NCBI GenBank assembly: GCA_033002965.1 | Contig: JAURVB010014824.1 | Location: 1-64,000, forward strand | Direction: 5' to 3' | DNA: 64,000 nt | Source: Piper betle | Lineage: Eukaryota > Streptophyta > Magnoliopsida > Piperales > Piperaceae | Shown: positions 26,001 to 38,600 of the stretch, piece after piece | How the letters are laid out: the number at the start of each line of letters is the position of its first letter | Position numbering within the stretch: the first letter of the stretch is position 1 | Translations under genes and position numbers: made by a program | Notes under the pieces: model-generated | The model's database searches: none | What the model saw: only the letters and a program-made list of their open reading frames with translations | What the model was told of the DNA's origin: nothing

Positions 26001-29000
26001 TACATGTCGAGACTGAATAACCTAAATTCCACGCAGTGTTTTATCAAGAGAAGGCATTTGTGTTATCTCAGTCGCCACTGACGTAACACGGCCACCAGAT
26101 TTCTTCATTTACATGATGGCGCATTAATCTATAAAATATTATGATCTCTTTTTTTAAAAAAGAAAAGAAAAGAAAAACCCTATCCTTAAAATTTTTGTAA
26201 ATGTTTGGTAATGGGAAAGTTGTCTGGTTTAATTATATTTGTACTCTTTTACTTGTTGTACCTCTTTGACAAGAAAGGCATGTTTTGAATGGAAAAAGAA
26301 AAGCCAAATTGCTAAATCAACGCATTTAATTAATTCCTCTTCCATGAATAATAAAATCATATAAAGAAAATGGCGACACCGACTATTAATGCTCTCGAGG
26401 TAGGTGTTACAGGTCTAAGCCATAGGCGTATCGGGTACTAGAATTTGGAAGTTGTTCCTACTTATCTCGAGTTTATGATAGGCAATTAGTTTTATCCGAG
26501 TGGTGTAAATAATTTACTGGTGATAATTTGTGTTATAGTTGCAGTCATGATTGAACTATAGTGTTTGGAGTTTGTCAGGATACCAAGAAGTGCTATTGAA
26601 TTCCAAAGAGTGAAATTGAGCATGATTACTAGTACATGATATTGAGCATAGCGAGAATTGGTGATCAATAACCTAAAACAGCTCATCGAGTCATAAGGAA
26701 TGTATACCGAGTATTGATGGAGGTGTACCGAAGCACATATGTTCTATCAGCAATAAATTGACCTCAAGATGTTTATACTTGGTTCTAAGGAGCAAACATG
26801 ATCGAGGTTGATCGAGCTTGACTGGTTACTGCTACCGAGACTTGCTACTAGGTGTGATCGAGCAGTGCCTGATGATAGAACATCGGTTCAGAGCATAGCT
26901 ACCGACAGCATGTTATCATGTATCAGCGGAGTGAGGATGAGCAGTACCAAGTGTACCGATAACTGAATACCGGGCATACCGAGAACTGGTGAACAAATAG
27001 TATCAGGAGGCTTACGTGATAGAACTAGGCATGGTCGAGCAGCAAATAATGGTATACCAGGATTTGATTGAGGTTTCATAGCGGCACTAGGAATTCTAGC
27101 GGTATTAGAAAGTAGTAGGATTTACCAGTCTTCTTGGGCGAGTTGTGTATTAGTGACTTAGGGATTTTCTTTGATGACTTGGATACAGGCAAAACTTTAA
27201 GGGAGAAGGTTAGATGGACATGTGGACATGGAGGACATGAACTTTGAGGTGAACTAAGATTTGTGGCTGAGTTGGTTATGGTGAACTCGGGACGAAGACC
27301 AAACCCTAGAAGTGAGATCGGGTATTAGCATTTGAGGTTTGGTGACCTTGGGGAGCTTTGTCGAGCCAATGGACTCAACCACATAGCCAAGACGCACTAA
27401 GGGAGAGTTTGAGTAGAGCTGGAGTCTTGCATGATGTAATGAGAAGAATTGGACTGAAACTTAATTTTCTCATTAGCCAACATGGAGTTCGGATGCAACT
27501 ATACTCTAAGATGGATAAGTGTATGAAGGGCTATTCTTATAGAGTTGAACATGATGGAACTCTTTTCGAGGAGAAACAACTTCTTTGAAGGGGATTTTCA
27601 AAGAAGAGATGAAGGGGATATGACTTTGATCAAGAGAAGGAGACAAGTTGATGTTGTCATGGTTGATTCTTCATGTTGAGGGATTGAAACTTCATGCGGG
27701 TGATTGTCTACTCGGATCAAGGTACACCTTTATATTATACGACATGTTTGCTATTTTTATTGAGTTAAATTGCATGTAAACAAGTTCATCTTAAGAAGGA
27801 CAACTTAGGGTTGTATTGGTGAGGACTATTGTGAGTGGGGATTGCTCATTGCCTTCATAACTTTTTTAGGGAAGAGAGACTTAGTTGTAGCATGTCTAAA
27901 ACGTGATAAGTAGTCAACGAAGTTTGATTGCTTGTAATTCTTTTATTCCATTAAGTGAAATTAAGGTTGGGAAAGGTCGTAAAAATTGATAGTGTTGACG
28001 TTCTTATTTGATTGTTGCTGAGTACAAAACCTTAAGTAGATTCAAGGGTTTGTATAACCAAATAGGGGTATTTGGCTTGGGATGTTGGAATATAATTGCC
28101 TCGTGAATTTACATATATATTGGGACGTGCTGATATTGTTGAAATTGTAATTGGTTTGTGAATTATCAATAGCTGTAAACCTCATATTGTGTGTGCTAAC
28201 AATCTGGTGTAATATAAGGGTTTTGGGTTTGCTTGTTGGTACGAAGTTGCTTCCATAATTATCATAGTATTATGATTTATTGTGTTATTCGTGTAAGATT
28301 GAGTGTTTTTAAAAAAATATGCCGCATAGGTTGTGATTTGGGACAAAAAATTGTACCGTAAAATCAACCCTCTGATGGTCGGGATGTTCGGCATCCCATT
28401 GGCATTGATGTCAGGCATAGCCAAGTGGGGCTCTACGAGAAAGAACTCACAACCTTCTTTTCATAATTGCATGGCAAATCATAAACCAAGCACAAAGTTA
28501 ATTTGATATTAAAATTAATATGATGACATCAACCTTCTAGTTTTTTTATAATTAATCAAATAATAAAATGAAAAAATGCATTTTAGATAAATTTGTTGAA
28601 AAATAAGTCTAATTTTAATATCAAATTAACTTCAAAAGAGAATGTTAGAAATTAAACATATTTAGTTATCAAAATCTTCTTGGTGAGTGAATGGTCAAAG
28701 AGACTATTTAGAGGTAACATGTCAACTTATTACCGAGAAGAACGTAACAAAAGTTTTCAGAAGCTTTAAATAGGTGTTGAATTTTCACGTCGAATTGAGA
28801 CCCGTAAGGTGATCTCCACAGTGAATTCATTAATAGGTTTATAAGTGCTCAACGTAATTTTGTCTAATTGTTCTTATATTTCTACCTCTATCAAAATTAA
28901 TATGGTTTGCTGACATCTAAAAGATATATTAAGCCTTTTTTGTCAGTTTACAAGTATATGCTAGCACATGTTTAGCAAAACATGTTGTCTACACTGACAT

Positions 29001-30039
29001 TAATATAAAAAACATTGTTTGCATAATTTAATTATATTATTCCTTGTCAATTATATGTATTTATTCGGAAGATTGGAGTCTTTGATTCTCAGTCAACTAA
29101 TCGACTCCATCACCAATGAATATCAATCCTTGAATATGATCTTTAAATCAAAACTGGTTAAAATATCATAGTATTAGATGATTCTCGTGATAGACAGTTT
29201 GTACGTACCTGTGCTTTTTATAACGTACCAAGCCATTAAAAATTTTATTTGCACGCAAATAAATGGTAAATTATCTAAATTTATATCGGAACCTAATTAT
29301 CTCATAACAAATAAACAACCTAAAAATTGGTGTTCAAATTGTACTTGTTTACACATCATCTCCCAGTTTAGATTAATGTCAATCATCTAATAAAATTGGA
29401 TGATAGTTTTAAAAGGGGTGGTTGGGAGACTTGCATGCAAATGGTTCACTTTTTAATATTTTTTGGTAGATTTATCTACATAAACAGGCAAAGGGTGAAC
29501 TTACTGCTTTGAAAAAGAAAGTGGGAACTTTGATATCGATCTACCCAGGAAAATTTCATGCATGACAAATTAAAGAGTGAAAATTCTAAAAATTTGAACA
29601 TATCATCACTTCAAAATGCTACCAAAAAAATAAGCATCAAAATAAGCATCACCAGACATGGTTATATATGACAATAGAAGGGTTGCCTTGGTTGATTGGA
29701 TATATGCCTCCTACCTTGACTGTCTTCAAACCCTTCCACATTGTCACCTCATGAGCAAAGACTTTGACTGGTCACTTTTCCCACTTCTTCCTCGGCCCAG
29801 CTCCCTTTGCCTGCCTCCTCCTCTTACTACTTTTCCAGCCTCCTAATGTTCTCCCTTTTCCTCACCCTTTCTGATCTCTCTATCATCTCCGTACTATGTA
29901 TAGATAGGATGGAGGGAGGAAGGAGGGAGAGGGTGAGTATCTTGAATTAAGAGGTATCAACATGCATCAAGAACGTGAATAGCACCGGCCATAGGCTGTT
30001 TCCCGTCACTCTCTCACACCTCCCTCTCCGTCCACCTCC
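23099..30039. other. ACHT 3' flank and 7 kb of spacer without recognised genes
   Basis: The first ~700 bases probably contain the ACHT 3' untranslated region. The rest is AT-rich. Bases 26380-27350 differ in texture: they carry many scattered ACCGAG, TACCGA and GATCGAGC words and read like decayed repeat, but no reverse transcriptase, integrase or gag motif can be read in any frame. Short frames such as 27358-27588 have no recognisable domain. The final ~150 bases before 30040 should be the bHLH leader. Confidence 0.4.
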
Positions 30040-33000
30040 ATGGATTATGTCTTTCTCCTTGATGAAGGAGGGCGAGCCGCCTTCTTCGATCGATTTGGCA
30101 ACTCGCTTGGTTGCACCTACATATGTTTATGGTCCTTCTTCCCTTCCCAGCCATCCAAGTATGAACATTGAATGTTCTTTCTAACCCTCACTCCACATGA
30201 TCATATTGCCCATCCACACTTGGTGAATTTTTCAAAGTACCCATGTCTTATTAATGTTTTCTCGTCTTGATATAGCAACTTGATTTGCAAAGATGGGTGG
30301 TGGAATGAGAGCACCAATATCACTGATCAGGCCAGCTCATGTACTTTTAGCTCCTCCTCCCCCATTGCACATAGCCTTTTCCATGTTTACCGGGCTTCTA
30401 TCTTCAATATTGCATCTGGGTACCTTCCATTTCCATTTTGCATTAGAATTGTGGGTATATCTACAGCTTTTTTGGTCTAAATGGCTTGGAGCACTTCATC
30501 TGTTTCTTATGCAGTGGCGTTCCTGGGCTTGTGTCAAAGGAAGTGTTACCTTATCTAGAGCTTGAAGATGCACAACTTTGGAGCTTGGCAACAAAAGAGC
30601 AGCAGCAGTTTTATAAGGTATGTTCTATAGATGATAAATACATATAAAGCTAAAGTTGCATTGAAAATGCTAACGGTGAAACCTGACTTGTCTCTTTGCA
30701 GGAGGCAGGAATTAAGGTCCAATAATTCTGACTATCACATATCAAGTTAATCGGCTAAAATATTCATTCTCTCCATCATTTTATGTGAAGAATTCACTCA
30801 AAAACTTCTCTTTCTGAACTGTGCTTGCAGACGGTTTGTTTTCTAGGATCAAACGCAGGAGAAATTGAGTTTGGAAAATCCACTTCAAGAAATGTAATAA
30901 TGCAAACATCAATGTTCCAATCTTTGTTATAATTATGTTATCAACGAATGATTTGTTTGGTGACCCCAGTCTTCTTTAATAAGCATCTATGCTGCTTCCA
31001 TATCGTGAGACATATAATTTGATTGATGTATTGATCTACATGCATGTAGACAAGTTGGCAAATGGATATCATGGAGTTCTGTGCGGAGCTCATGCAGCAA
31101 AAACAAGCGGCTCAAATAGGGCAGGAACAGCAGCAGCTAAGCATCCCATCTTCCTCCTCCTCCTCCTTCATATCTCCATCCATGGGCAGCCCAGAGTACT
31201 CGTCTCTCTTCTTCAACATGCCCACCACCACCTACACTACTCCAGATACTGCCCATGACCAGCTTGTCGGAGCTCCTCCAATTAAAAATACTCTACAAAC
31301 AAGGCCCCCATCTTCTTCTTCCTTTCCCCTTCAGATCATCCAACCTTCTCTCCAAATGCCTAGTGCAGCTAGTGACATTGATGCAGCAATGACTAGAGCC
31401 ATGCTTGACGTTATTTCTTCACAACCCAATATCACAACACCCTTTTATAACCAAATACATGCGCAGCAACAAGCTGCTCAAGCTGATACCCATGTTGGCC
31501 GGCAAGGAGGACGAGCTTTCAAGCGATATGCACCGGCGATGGGGGTAGAGGGTGGCCGACGGCGAGGGCCGAGCTTGACTAAACGAGCCGTTGCATTCTT
31601 GAGAAGGATTTCCAGAGAAAGAGTGGAGGCAGAACGTCCATTGCAACAGGTGAGGCCAACTCACCATCAGTTGCACCATATGATGGGTGAGAGGAAGAGG
31701 AGGGAGAAGTTGAATGAACTTTTTCAAGCTCTTAGACGGCTTCTCCCTGTGGGAGCCAAAGTAAGTGTTCTTATGATCACATGTTGCTTCATTCATGTGT
31801 ATTTGCATGCTATTATTTTGTTCGCTAATTATATGAATTCATCTATATATTTCTCTTCCAACCATACATACATATAGTAATTAGCTCTTCACTAATTAAT
31901 GAAGCATACATACGTACATAGTATAAATTAAATTGTGATCATAAATAAGTGGCTTTAATGTTTAATTATTTCCATTTTCCTTAGTAACTTAATTGTTAAA
32001 GACAAAAGCTTATGTGTAATTAGCAAAAAGCAACCAACCGCTGGCTTAGATTAATTTTTGAATTATATATTACTAATCCTAGAAAACTAATAGCTAGGAA
32101 AGAGAGTCGCGTGATATTTATCTTGACTATAAATGAATAATACATACGAAGTTAAAACAGAGATTACACGCTAGAATAAAGCACAACAAAAAGATCAGAT
32201 TTTCACGTCAAAAACCCTTCCACATACAAGAAATATACAAGAATATTTAATCATGAGCCAAACCGAATAATTATTCAACTATATATATATAGTATTGAGA
32301 TGACCCTTTTCTTCCCAAGTATCAGTAAAAGCTGTATCACTAATTCATGGTGCCCACATGATCATGAAGGAAGAAATATAACAAGAAGAAACTATATATA
32401 TTAGGCATATGATTTTCTGATCAGGATTAATATATATAAAATATGGCCATTTCCTTCATATATGTAGAAACACAAGGCATCAATACTTTCAACTGCCATA
32501 GAAACACTGGAGGCTCTGAGAAATGATGTCACAGAGCTCAACAAGAAGATCAAGCAGCAGGAGCATGACCTCTCCCAACCTAATACTAGCAGAGAATTAG
32601 CTTCTCAAGTGATGTCTTCAATTGATGCTAACAATAATGAAGGAGTTCACGTAAAAATTAGTGAAGGATCTGGAGCATTATCATCTTCAGAGAGAACATT
32701 AGAGTTGCAGGTGGCCATCGGAGAAGATGCATGCAATGTTAAAGACATGGTCAATAGATTGTTGGAATGCTTGGAGCAGATGAACAATGTTGTTAGTGTG
32801 AGCTCCATAGAAGCAAGAAGCCAGTTGAGACATTCACAATCTTTTAGCTTGACTAGCATCAGATTAGTTATCAAGGTGAGCATCTGCATCTCCTCTTGCT
32901 AGTCCTTAATATGTTTAGATGTAGACAATGCCTTATATCATATGTTTATATGCGACCAATAGATTATATGTTTAGTTGCTGCAGTTCTAATTATATGATC

Positions 33001-33927
33001 ACCAGTTTGTTTTAATTTGCTACAAAAACTCACTTACCAATATCAATTAAAACCACCTTCGCTGTGCAGTATCACTTACTTAAAAAATGCAATTAATTCA
33101 TAATATAAAATGTTAATTAATTATCATAGAAATAATTTAATAGTAGACGTAATAAGTAATGTGATGTGTCTAATGTATTTTCTTTGTTAAATCAAAGAGT
33201 ACTATATCTTTATCATTTTTTTTGTCTTTATTCACTTCAAAAAAAGGGGGGCGGGAACATAATTTTAGTTAATACATAGCCAGCCAGCTGCCAGAAATCG
33301 ACCTTTGAATATCGCAGAGTAGACTTTGTCAATTAAAGAAGACTCTTGACCACGAGGACTTTGGTCATGGCCCATTTGGGATCCCTTAATTTATTCAAGG
33401 GGCAGCCGGGATAGGTACTCCAATACTTATATACGGACATTTGTCTGGAAACATACATGTATATCATCTTCCTTTTTGCTTCATCATGTACAATAAACAA
33501 GTTGTACATATACTTTATGAATGTATACACACCAAATTATAACACCATCAAATCTCTATGGGTCATTGTTGGATGTAATAGCAAACATTGAAGACTTCCA
33601 AACTTTCGGCTACCAGAGAGGTGATTTCTTGTGGGAGGTGATCATAGCAGGTTAATAGAAGCTTCCCATTGCAGACTAGCTCAACAAAGAATTATAATTA
33701 GTGGGATGATGGAAAAATCATAACCTTCTTTACCTACTCTTCTTTATAAGTGGCTAAAAATTGATTAAGAAATGTTGATGTATATATAAAATTTAATGAA
33801 GTGTCTGATTTATGCGTACTTTGGATGATTGTGTTTGATGTAGACAAACGATTGGGACGAGCAGACTTTCAAGAAAGAAGTGATCAAAGCTTTGGACAAG
33901 AAGCCGAGCCTAACATGGCTGGTATGA
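30040..33927 (+). CDS. bHLH041-like transcription factor
   Basis: Eight exons (30040-30158, 30276-30419, 30515-30617, 30702-30716, 30831-30893, 31050-31760, 32468-32875, 33844-33927) join without frame breaks into 548 residues. The N-terminal block, residues 1-148 (MDYVFLLDEGGRAAFFDRFG, CTYICLWSFF, KDGWWNE, PYLELEDAQLWSLA, EAGIKTVCFLG, GEIEFG), is the conserved bHLH041 leader. Glutamine- and serine-rich sequence follows. The bHLH spans about 357-410 (HHMMGERKRREKLNELF... then KHKASILSTAIETLEAL); His358, Glu362 and Arg366 form the E-box/G-box reading triad. The rest resembles an ACT-like dimerisation region ending in NDWDEQTFKKEVIKAL. Exon 4 is a 15-base microexon. This family acts as nuclear DNA-binding dimers; the target pathway of bHLH041 is poorly known. 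The gene converges with SCD1. Confidence 0.95.
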
Positions 33928-35689
33928 TAGCACGCCATACATGACAGATCAACGTCGCCCACACGGACCAGAAAGCAAAGCCAGACACAGAAAAAGAGAA
34001 CCGAGTCTTACAATGACACTAAACCAGACTAATGATTGCATTGGTATTACTATAGTATGTTTTAGACATACATGAGATTAGTCACCAGTTTTGAAATTGA
34101 AATAGGAGGGTGACACTACCCGCAACCACTATCAAAGAAATCTTCTCTTTCTTTTCACTTTTGTTGATGGATTGTGTAGGTTTTTACACGAGGGGTGATA
34201 TGTAGAGCAGTTTTGATTTTTTTAAAACAATGAAAGAAATGAAAACATGAAGGCGTCAAAATGGACCTGGCATTGAAAAGCTTGGCCTGGTGATGTGTAC
34301 TCCTCGATGTCATGAGGAAGATGAAAGGAAGAGCAATCTATTGGCGGGAGTTGTTTGCGGAGGGATTCCTGGACTCACACATCTGAATGGCTGCCTGCAA
34401 AGAATTGTTAGTTCTTCAAATACAAAAGCAAGCAAATGGTTCAAAAAGTTAGAAGCAGTTTCTAGATGATCCATCACCTTTCCATTAGATAAGTTTCCAT
34501 GAAAATGGGCACTAATAACTGAGATTTCTAAGTGATGTTCTAGCTAACTTATGAAGAAGAAAAGAAGCGAAGATGTAGACACATAATGGAATTATATTGA
34601 TTGGGGATCTCCTTTTTGTTCTTCTAAAATTGGGTGGAAGACTATCTGTAGCGTTTAAAAAATGCACTCGTTCATAGACAAGGGAAAATGTTAAATTCGG
34701 CCTTCGTAATGACACAAAGTGAGCCAAACCATACAACAAATACTCAAAATCTCTTCCCCGTTTTTTCTATAATTCAAAAAAATATTTTTTTTAAAAATCA
34801 TCAGTGGTTGATGGGTAGTAGTTCATATCAACCGAATACTCAAAATCTCTTCCATATTTTTTCTATAATTCAAAAAATAATTTTTTTAAAAAAAATCATC
34901 AGTTGTTGATCAGTTGTAGTTCATATCAACCGTCTTATCTCCGCTTCACAAATGAAAAGAATTGCGTTAACAGATTTTTTGTTGCGTGCTTATTTGTGCG
35001 TTTCATATTTATCTATGCTCGTTTCTCTTCAGTCAGTTGTGCAGCATGATAAAAATTCTTCTACCAAAAATTTCTCTTGAACATATTATCTCCGCAAAAA
35101 AATTTTAAAAAAAACATTAATGATGACAATTTTTTTCATATTAACCAAACATAACATTAAGGAATGACCCAACTTTCTTTTCTTGAGTTTATACTACAGA
35201 TAGATATAACATCCGATGTCTCCTTTTATATTCGAATTTTAGATTTTATCGTCGTTTCACAAACTCACGATTACGCGCATATCTTATTGTGGAAAAAAAC
35301 CTTTTTTCCCCAAAGCGGGAAGTGCATCTTTTGTCAAAGCAAGGAAAAATAGAATCATGTCACCCAAAAAATCCATACAATAAGAAAACTTGCCAGCTGA
35401 CGAGTATGTCTTGAAGTGATTACTAGGTATAAATGTAGGTAAGGAAATTGCAAAATGAACAAGGCTAGATACAAATTGCATACAAAAATACGATTACACT
35501 TTGAAACTTTTCTTCTCTGTACACTAAATGAAAGTCTGCCGGAAGCTCAGAAAAAACTGATTGGGATTTGCACCGCATGATGCTATGAAGATGCATCATC
35601 GTATTGGCGATTCCTTCCAAGTGTAACTGTGGAGCTGCAATAACAGTTTTCGTGCATGCGAACAGTCACTTAAAATAGAATCCTCCAAC
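33928..35689. other. Convergent spacer between bHLH041-like and SCD1 genes
   Basis: This holds the two 3' untranslated regions and a short AT-rich gap. A tandem duplication at 34739-34932 is the only structure seen. No further gene is supported. Confidence 0.6.
34739..34932. repeat. Tandem duplication, ~97-base period
   Basis: Two direct copies, 34739-34834 and 34835-34932. Each starts AATACTCAAAATCTCTTCC, contains a long A/T tract and a hinge of ATCATCAGT(T/G)GTTGAT type, and ends GTTCATATCAACCG. The copies differ mainly in homopolymer length and a few substitutions. Confidence 0.85.
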
Positions 35690-38600
35690 TCAAATATTAA
35701 TCGTGGCTTCCCACAGGCGGAGAAGTCCATTTCGAGCTCCACTGCATACCCTTTTCTTGTCTAGGTCAGAAGCCACGCAGCGGACCTGAAAAAAACCAAC
35801 AGATAAATTTGAAAATACACAAGCAAATCGACAGAAAGAGTAAACTACATTTTGCCATGATCCACCAACACAATGGACTATACACGTTACTATTATTCGA
35901 AACTATTCATTATTTATCAATAAGAAGCACAGCAGAAGCTTTTGAAAAGAACGTGTGCCAAACAAGCCAGTCGTTTACCAGTGCAACCGTCCTTTGTGGG
36001 GTTCTATAAAGCTGCCATCCTGCTGTCTTTGATCCAGGACTAGGTAAGCCACCAAACCGTTCTTGAGGTCGATGGAATAGAGACATGGAATTATCTGCAG
36101 CTCCAATGCTAAGCCAATGATCAGAGGCATTAATAGAGAGAATTGCCGATGTGTGAACAGTAACATTCTTCAAACAGCGCACTCCTCCTGCAGATGTATG
36201 ATGACAGCATAATTCACGTGACCCGAGGACAAAAAGCTGATCTCAACAAGGATAACATACTTACGTTCCTAAGTAATGTATAATAGACAAATAAGAGGAT
36301 TGACTAACACTGCTGAAATATCTGATTCGAACTTAAGTTAACAATTGTTTAAAAGTTCTGTATTATAATTTGACTACCAGGGACAACAAAAGTAGTATTG
36401 CCAATGATATGATGCCATCTGAGGAACTCTGATTTCCTTATTAATTTATTTTTTTAAAAAAATTGACTATTAGTTGCTCAAATTTAATGTTATTTCAAGC
36501 ATCTCTTTCTTTTTCTTTTTTTCTTTTTTTCTATTTTTCTTTTTTGAAACAAAGCATCTTAAATATCCAAACACAAAACTTAAGCTTTTACTATCTAAAT
36601 ATATTTTCCACAAGTCAATAAAATATTCTTCTCTCTTTAAAATCTCTCCAAGATGGAAAACCTTGAGTGGACCCATAAGCGCCCCTCAAAAGAATAAATT
36701 CAAAGTATGCTGATTAGAAGATCAATGTTTTCTTCATACTTTTATTCAGACATCTTTTATTGGATAAAAAATGAAAAAAATGCTGAAAATGTATCTAGAG
36801 AGATTAGCACTCCCCAATAGTGTCATTTGATAATTTATTCAATATACAGAATAAAAAAAATCAGACTACACTCAGGGAGGGGATGTCAAAATGCACACCC
36901 AAATAAAAGTCATCAGTTAATTTGTGCCGTGTTTGGGTTATGCAAGAAATAAGTTTGGTGATATATAGTATTGAATCACATAGTAAAGATAAGAAGAGAG
37001 GAAATATATAAAAACAATTTAGTGTACTATACTGACCATCTTCAGTTCCCCAAAATCGAACCAATCCATCAGCTGAACCTGAAAAGAGAAGCAAAACATG
37101 ACATGGGAAAATTGTTATATTCAGTACTATGTAGAAATAACTGACACATAGTGTTCATCTAGAGACTTCTGACTGTGTAATCATGATTGACCTCTATTCA
37201 TGAAGACAGATAAAAATCAGATTCCATACCAGTAATTATTCCTCTATCTGCAGAGGAGTAATCAACACAATGAATTGGACCCGCATGGCATGCCAGAACG
37301 GCATCACATGTCCCTCGAGAAAGCGACCACATTCTAGCAGTCCAATCATCACCGCCAGTGATCAAAGTATCGCCAATCATTCTTATAGATCTTCATGATT
37401 ACAGAAAAAGTATCAGACTCAGTCATCCACATAAACATATCTGAAAATTCAATAAAAGAAGGAAAACTTGCCTAACCCATTTGGTGTGTCCTACCAATTT
37501 GCTCATTTGCCTACCTGCACGAATGTCCCAAACATATGCGATCCTGATAATACAAATTTTAGCCTCTAGTTTGATCATATGCCAGAAATAAGTAAATTTT
37601 CATAAAGCTACATTCCATGCTGTTATCATACTAATTGCCTATGTTAATCCATTGCTCACATACGTATCTCTTCCAGCTGCAGCTAAGATTCCAGTTGAGT
37701 CATCATATTCTATGCTCAAAACAGCACTTGAACATCGGCCAACTGTAGCTACACATGTATCAGTCCGCACGTCCCACATTTTTACAGTACCATCATGAGA
37801 AGCTGTAAGAACACGCTCCCCGGACAGCATTTTAGCACAACTTACCTGCCAAAAAAATTGATCACTATTTGCAGGCAAGCATAAATGAAGTTATCGGAAG
37901 TTTTTTGATAAAACAATTTGAAAAATTCCTGGCATGTAAAGAAATGGCACATAAGTTTAAAACCTATTGTCTTTCAGGAAAAACGAACATCAAAATGGGA
38001 CAACTGCTGATACGCTAACAAACATTGAATGACTAATTTTATAGAACACTTTCCATGCGTTAAAATGAAAACCTTTTAAGGAAGGCCGTGACAACCAAGC
38101 ATCAGAAAAAGAGGGGAAACAAGAACTTTACATCATATTATTTCACTATGGTTGAAGAAAGAAAATACTAATATCATACACATCACTAAAGAAAGAAAAT
38201 GGTACCGATCCATCATGACCCTTGAGCTCCTCTAGAAGTTGTGTTGTTTGTTTATCCCACACAAGAACAGATTGGTCATCGGATCCAGATACAATCTTGT
38301 TACGGTCAGAGCTAATTGATCGGATTGGTCTGCAATAGTACATAGAATTTGAATTTTTATTAGCTCCCATAGTTATTTATTCCATGAATTAAGATACTTG
38401 GCAGTCAAATAATGAAAATCATAAGGAGATATATTTGAGAATGAGAACGAAATTCAGACTCATTTACTGAAAAAGTAAATAGAAACTCAAAGCCTCATGA
38501 GAACCTGGTGTGTCCTTTCAAAGTAGCCCTCAGCTCTGAAGATCGTAGACTAGGATCCCAGATTTTAACCTGATCATAGTTTTGTACGTTGATTGCCAGT

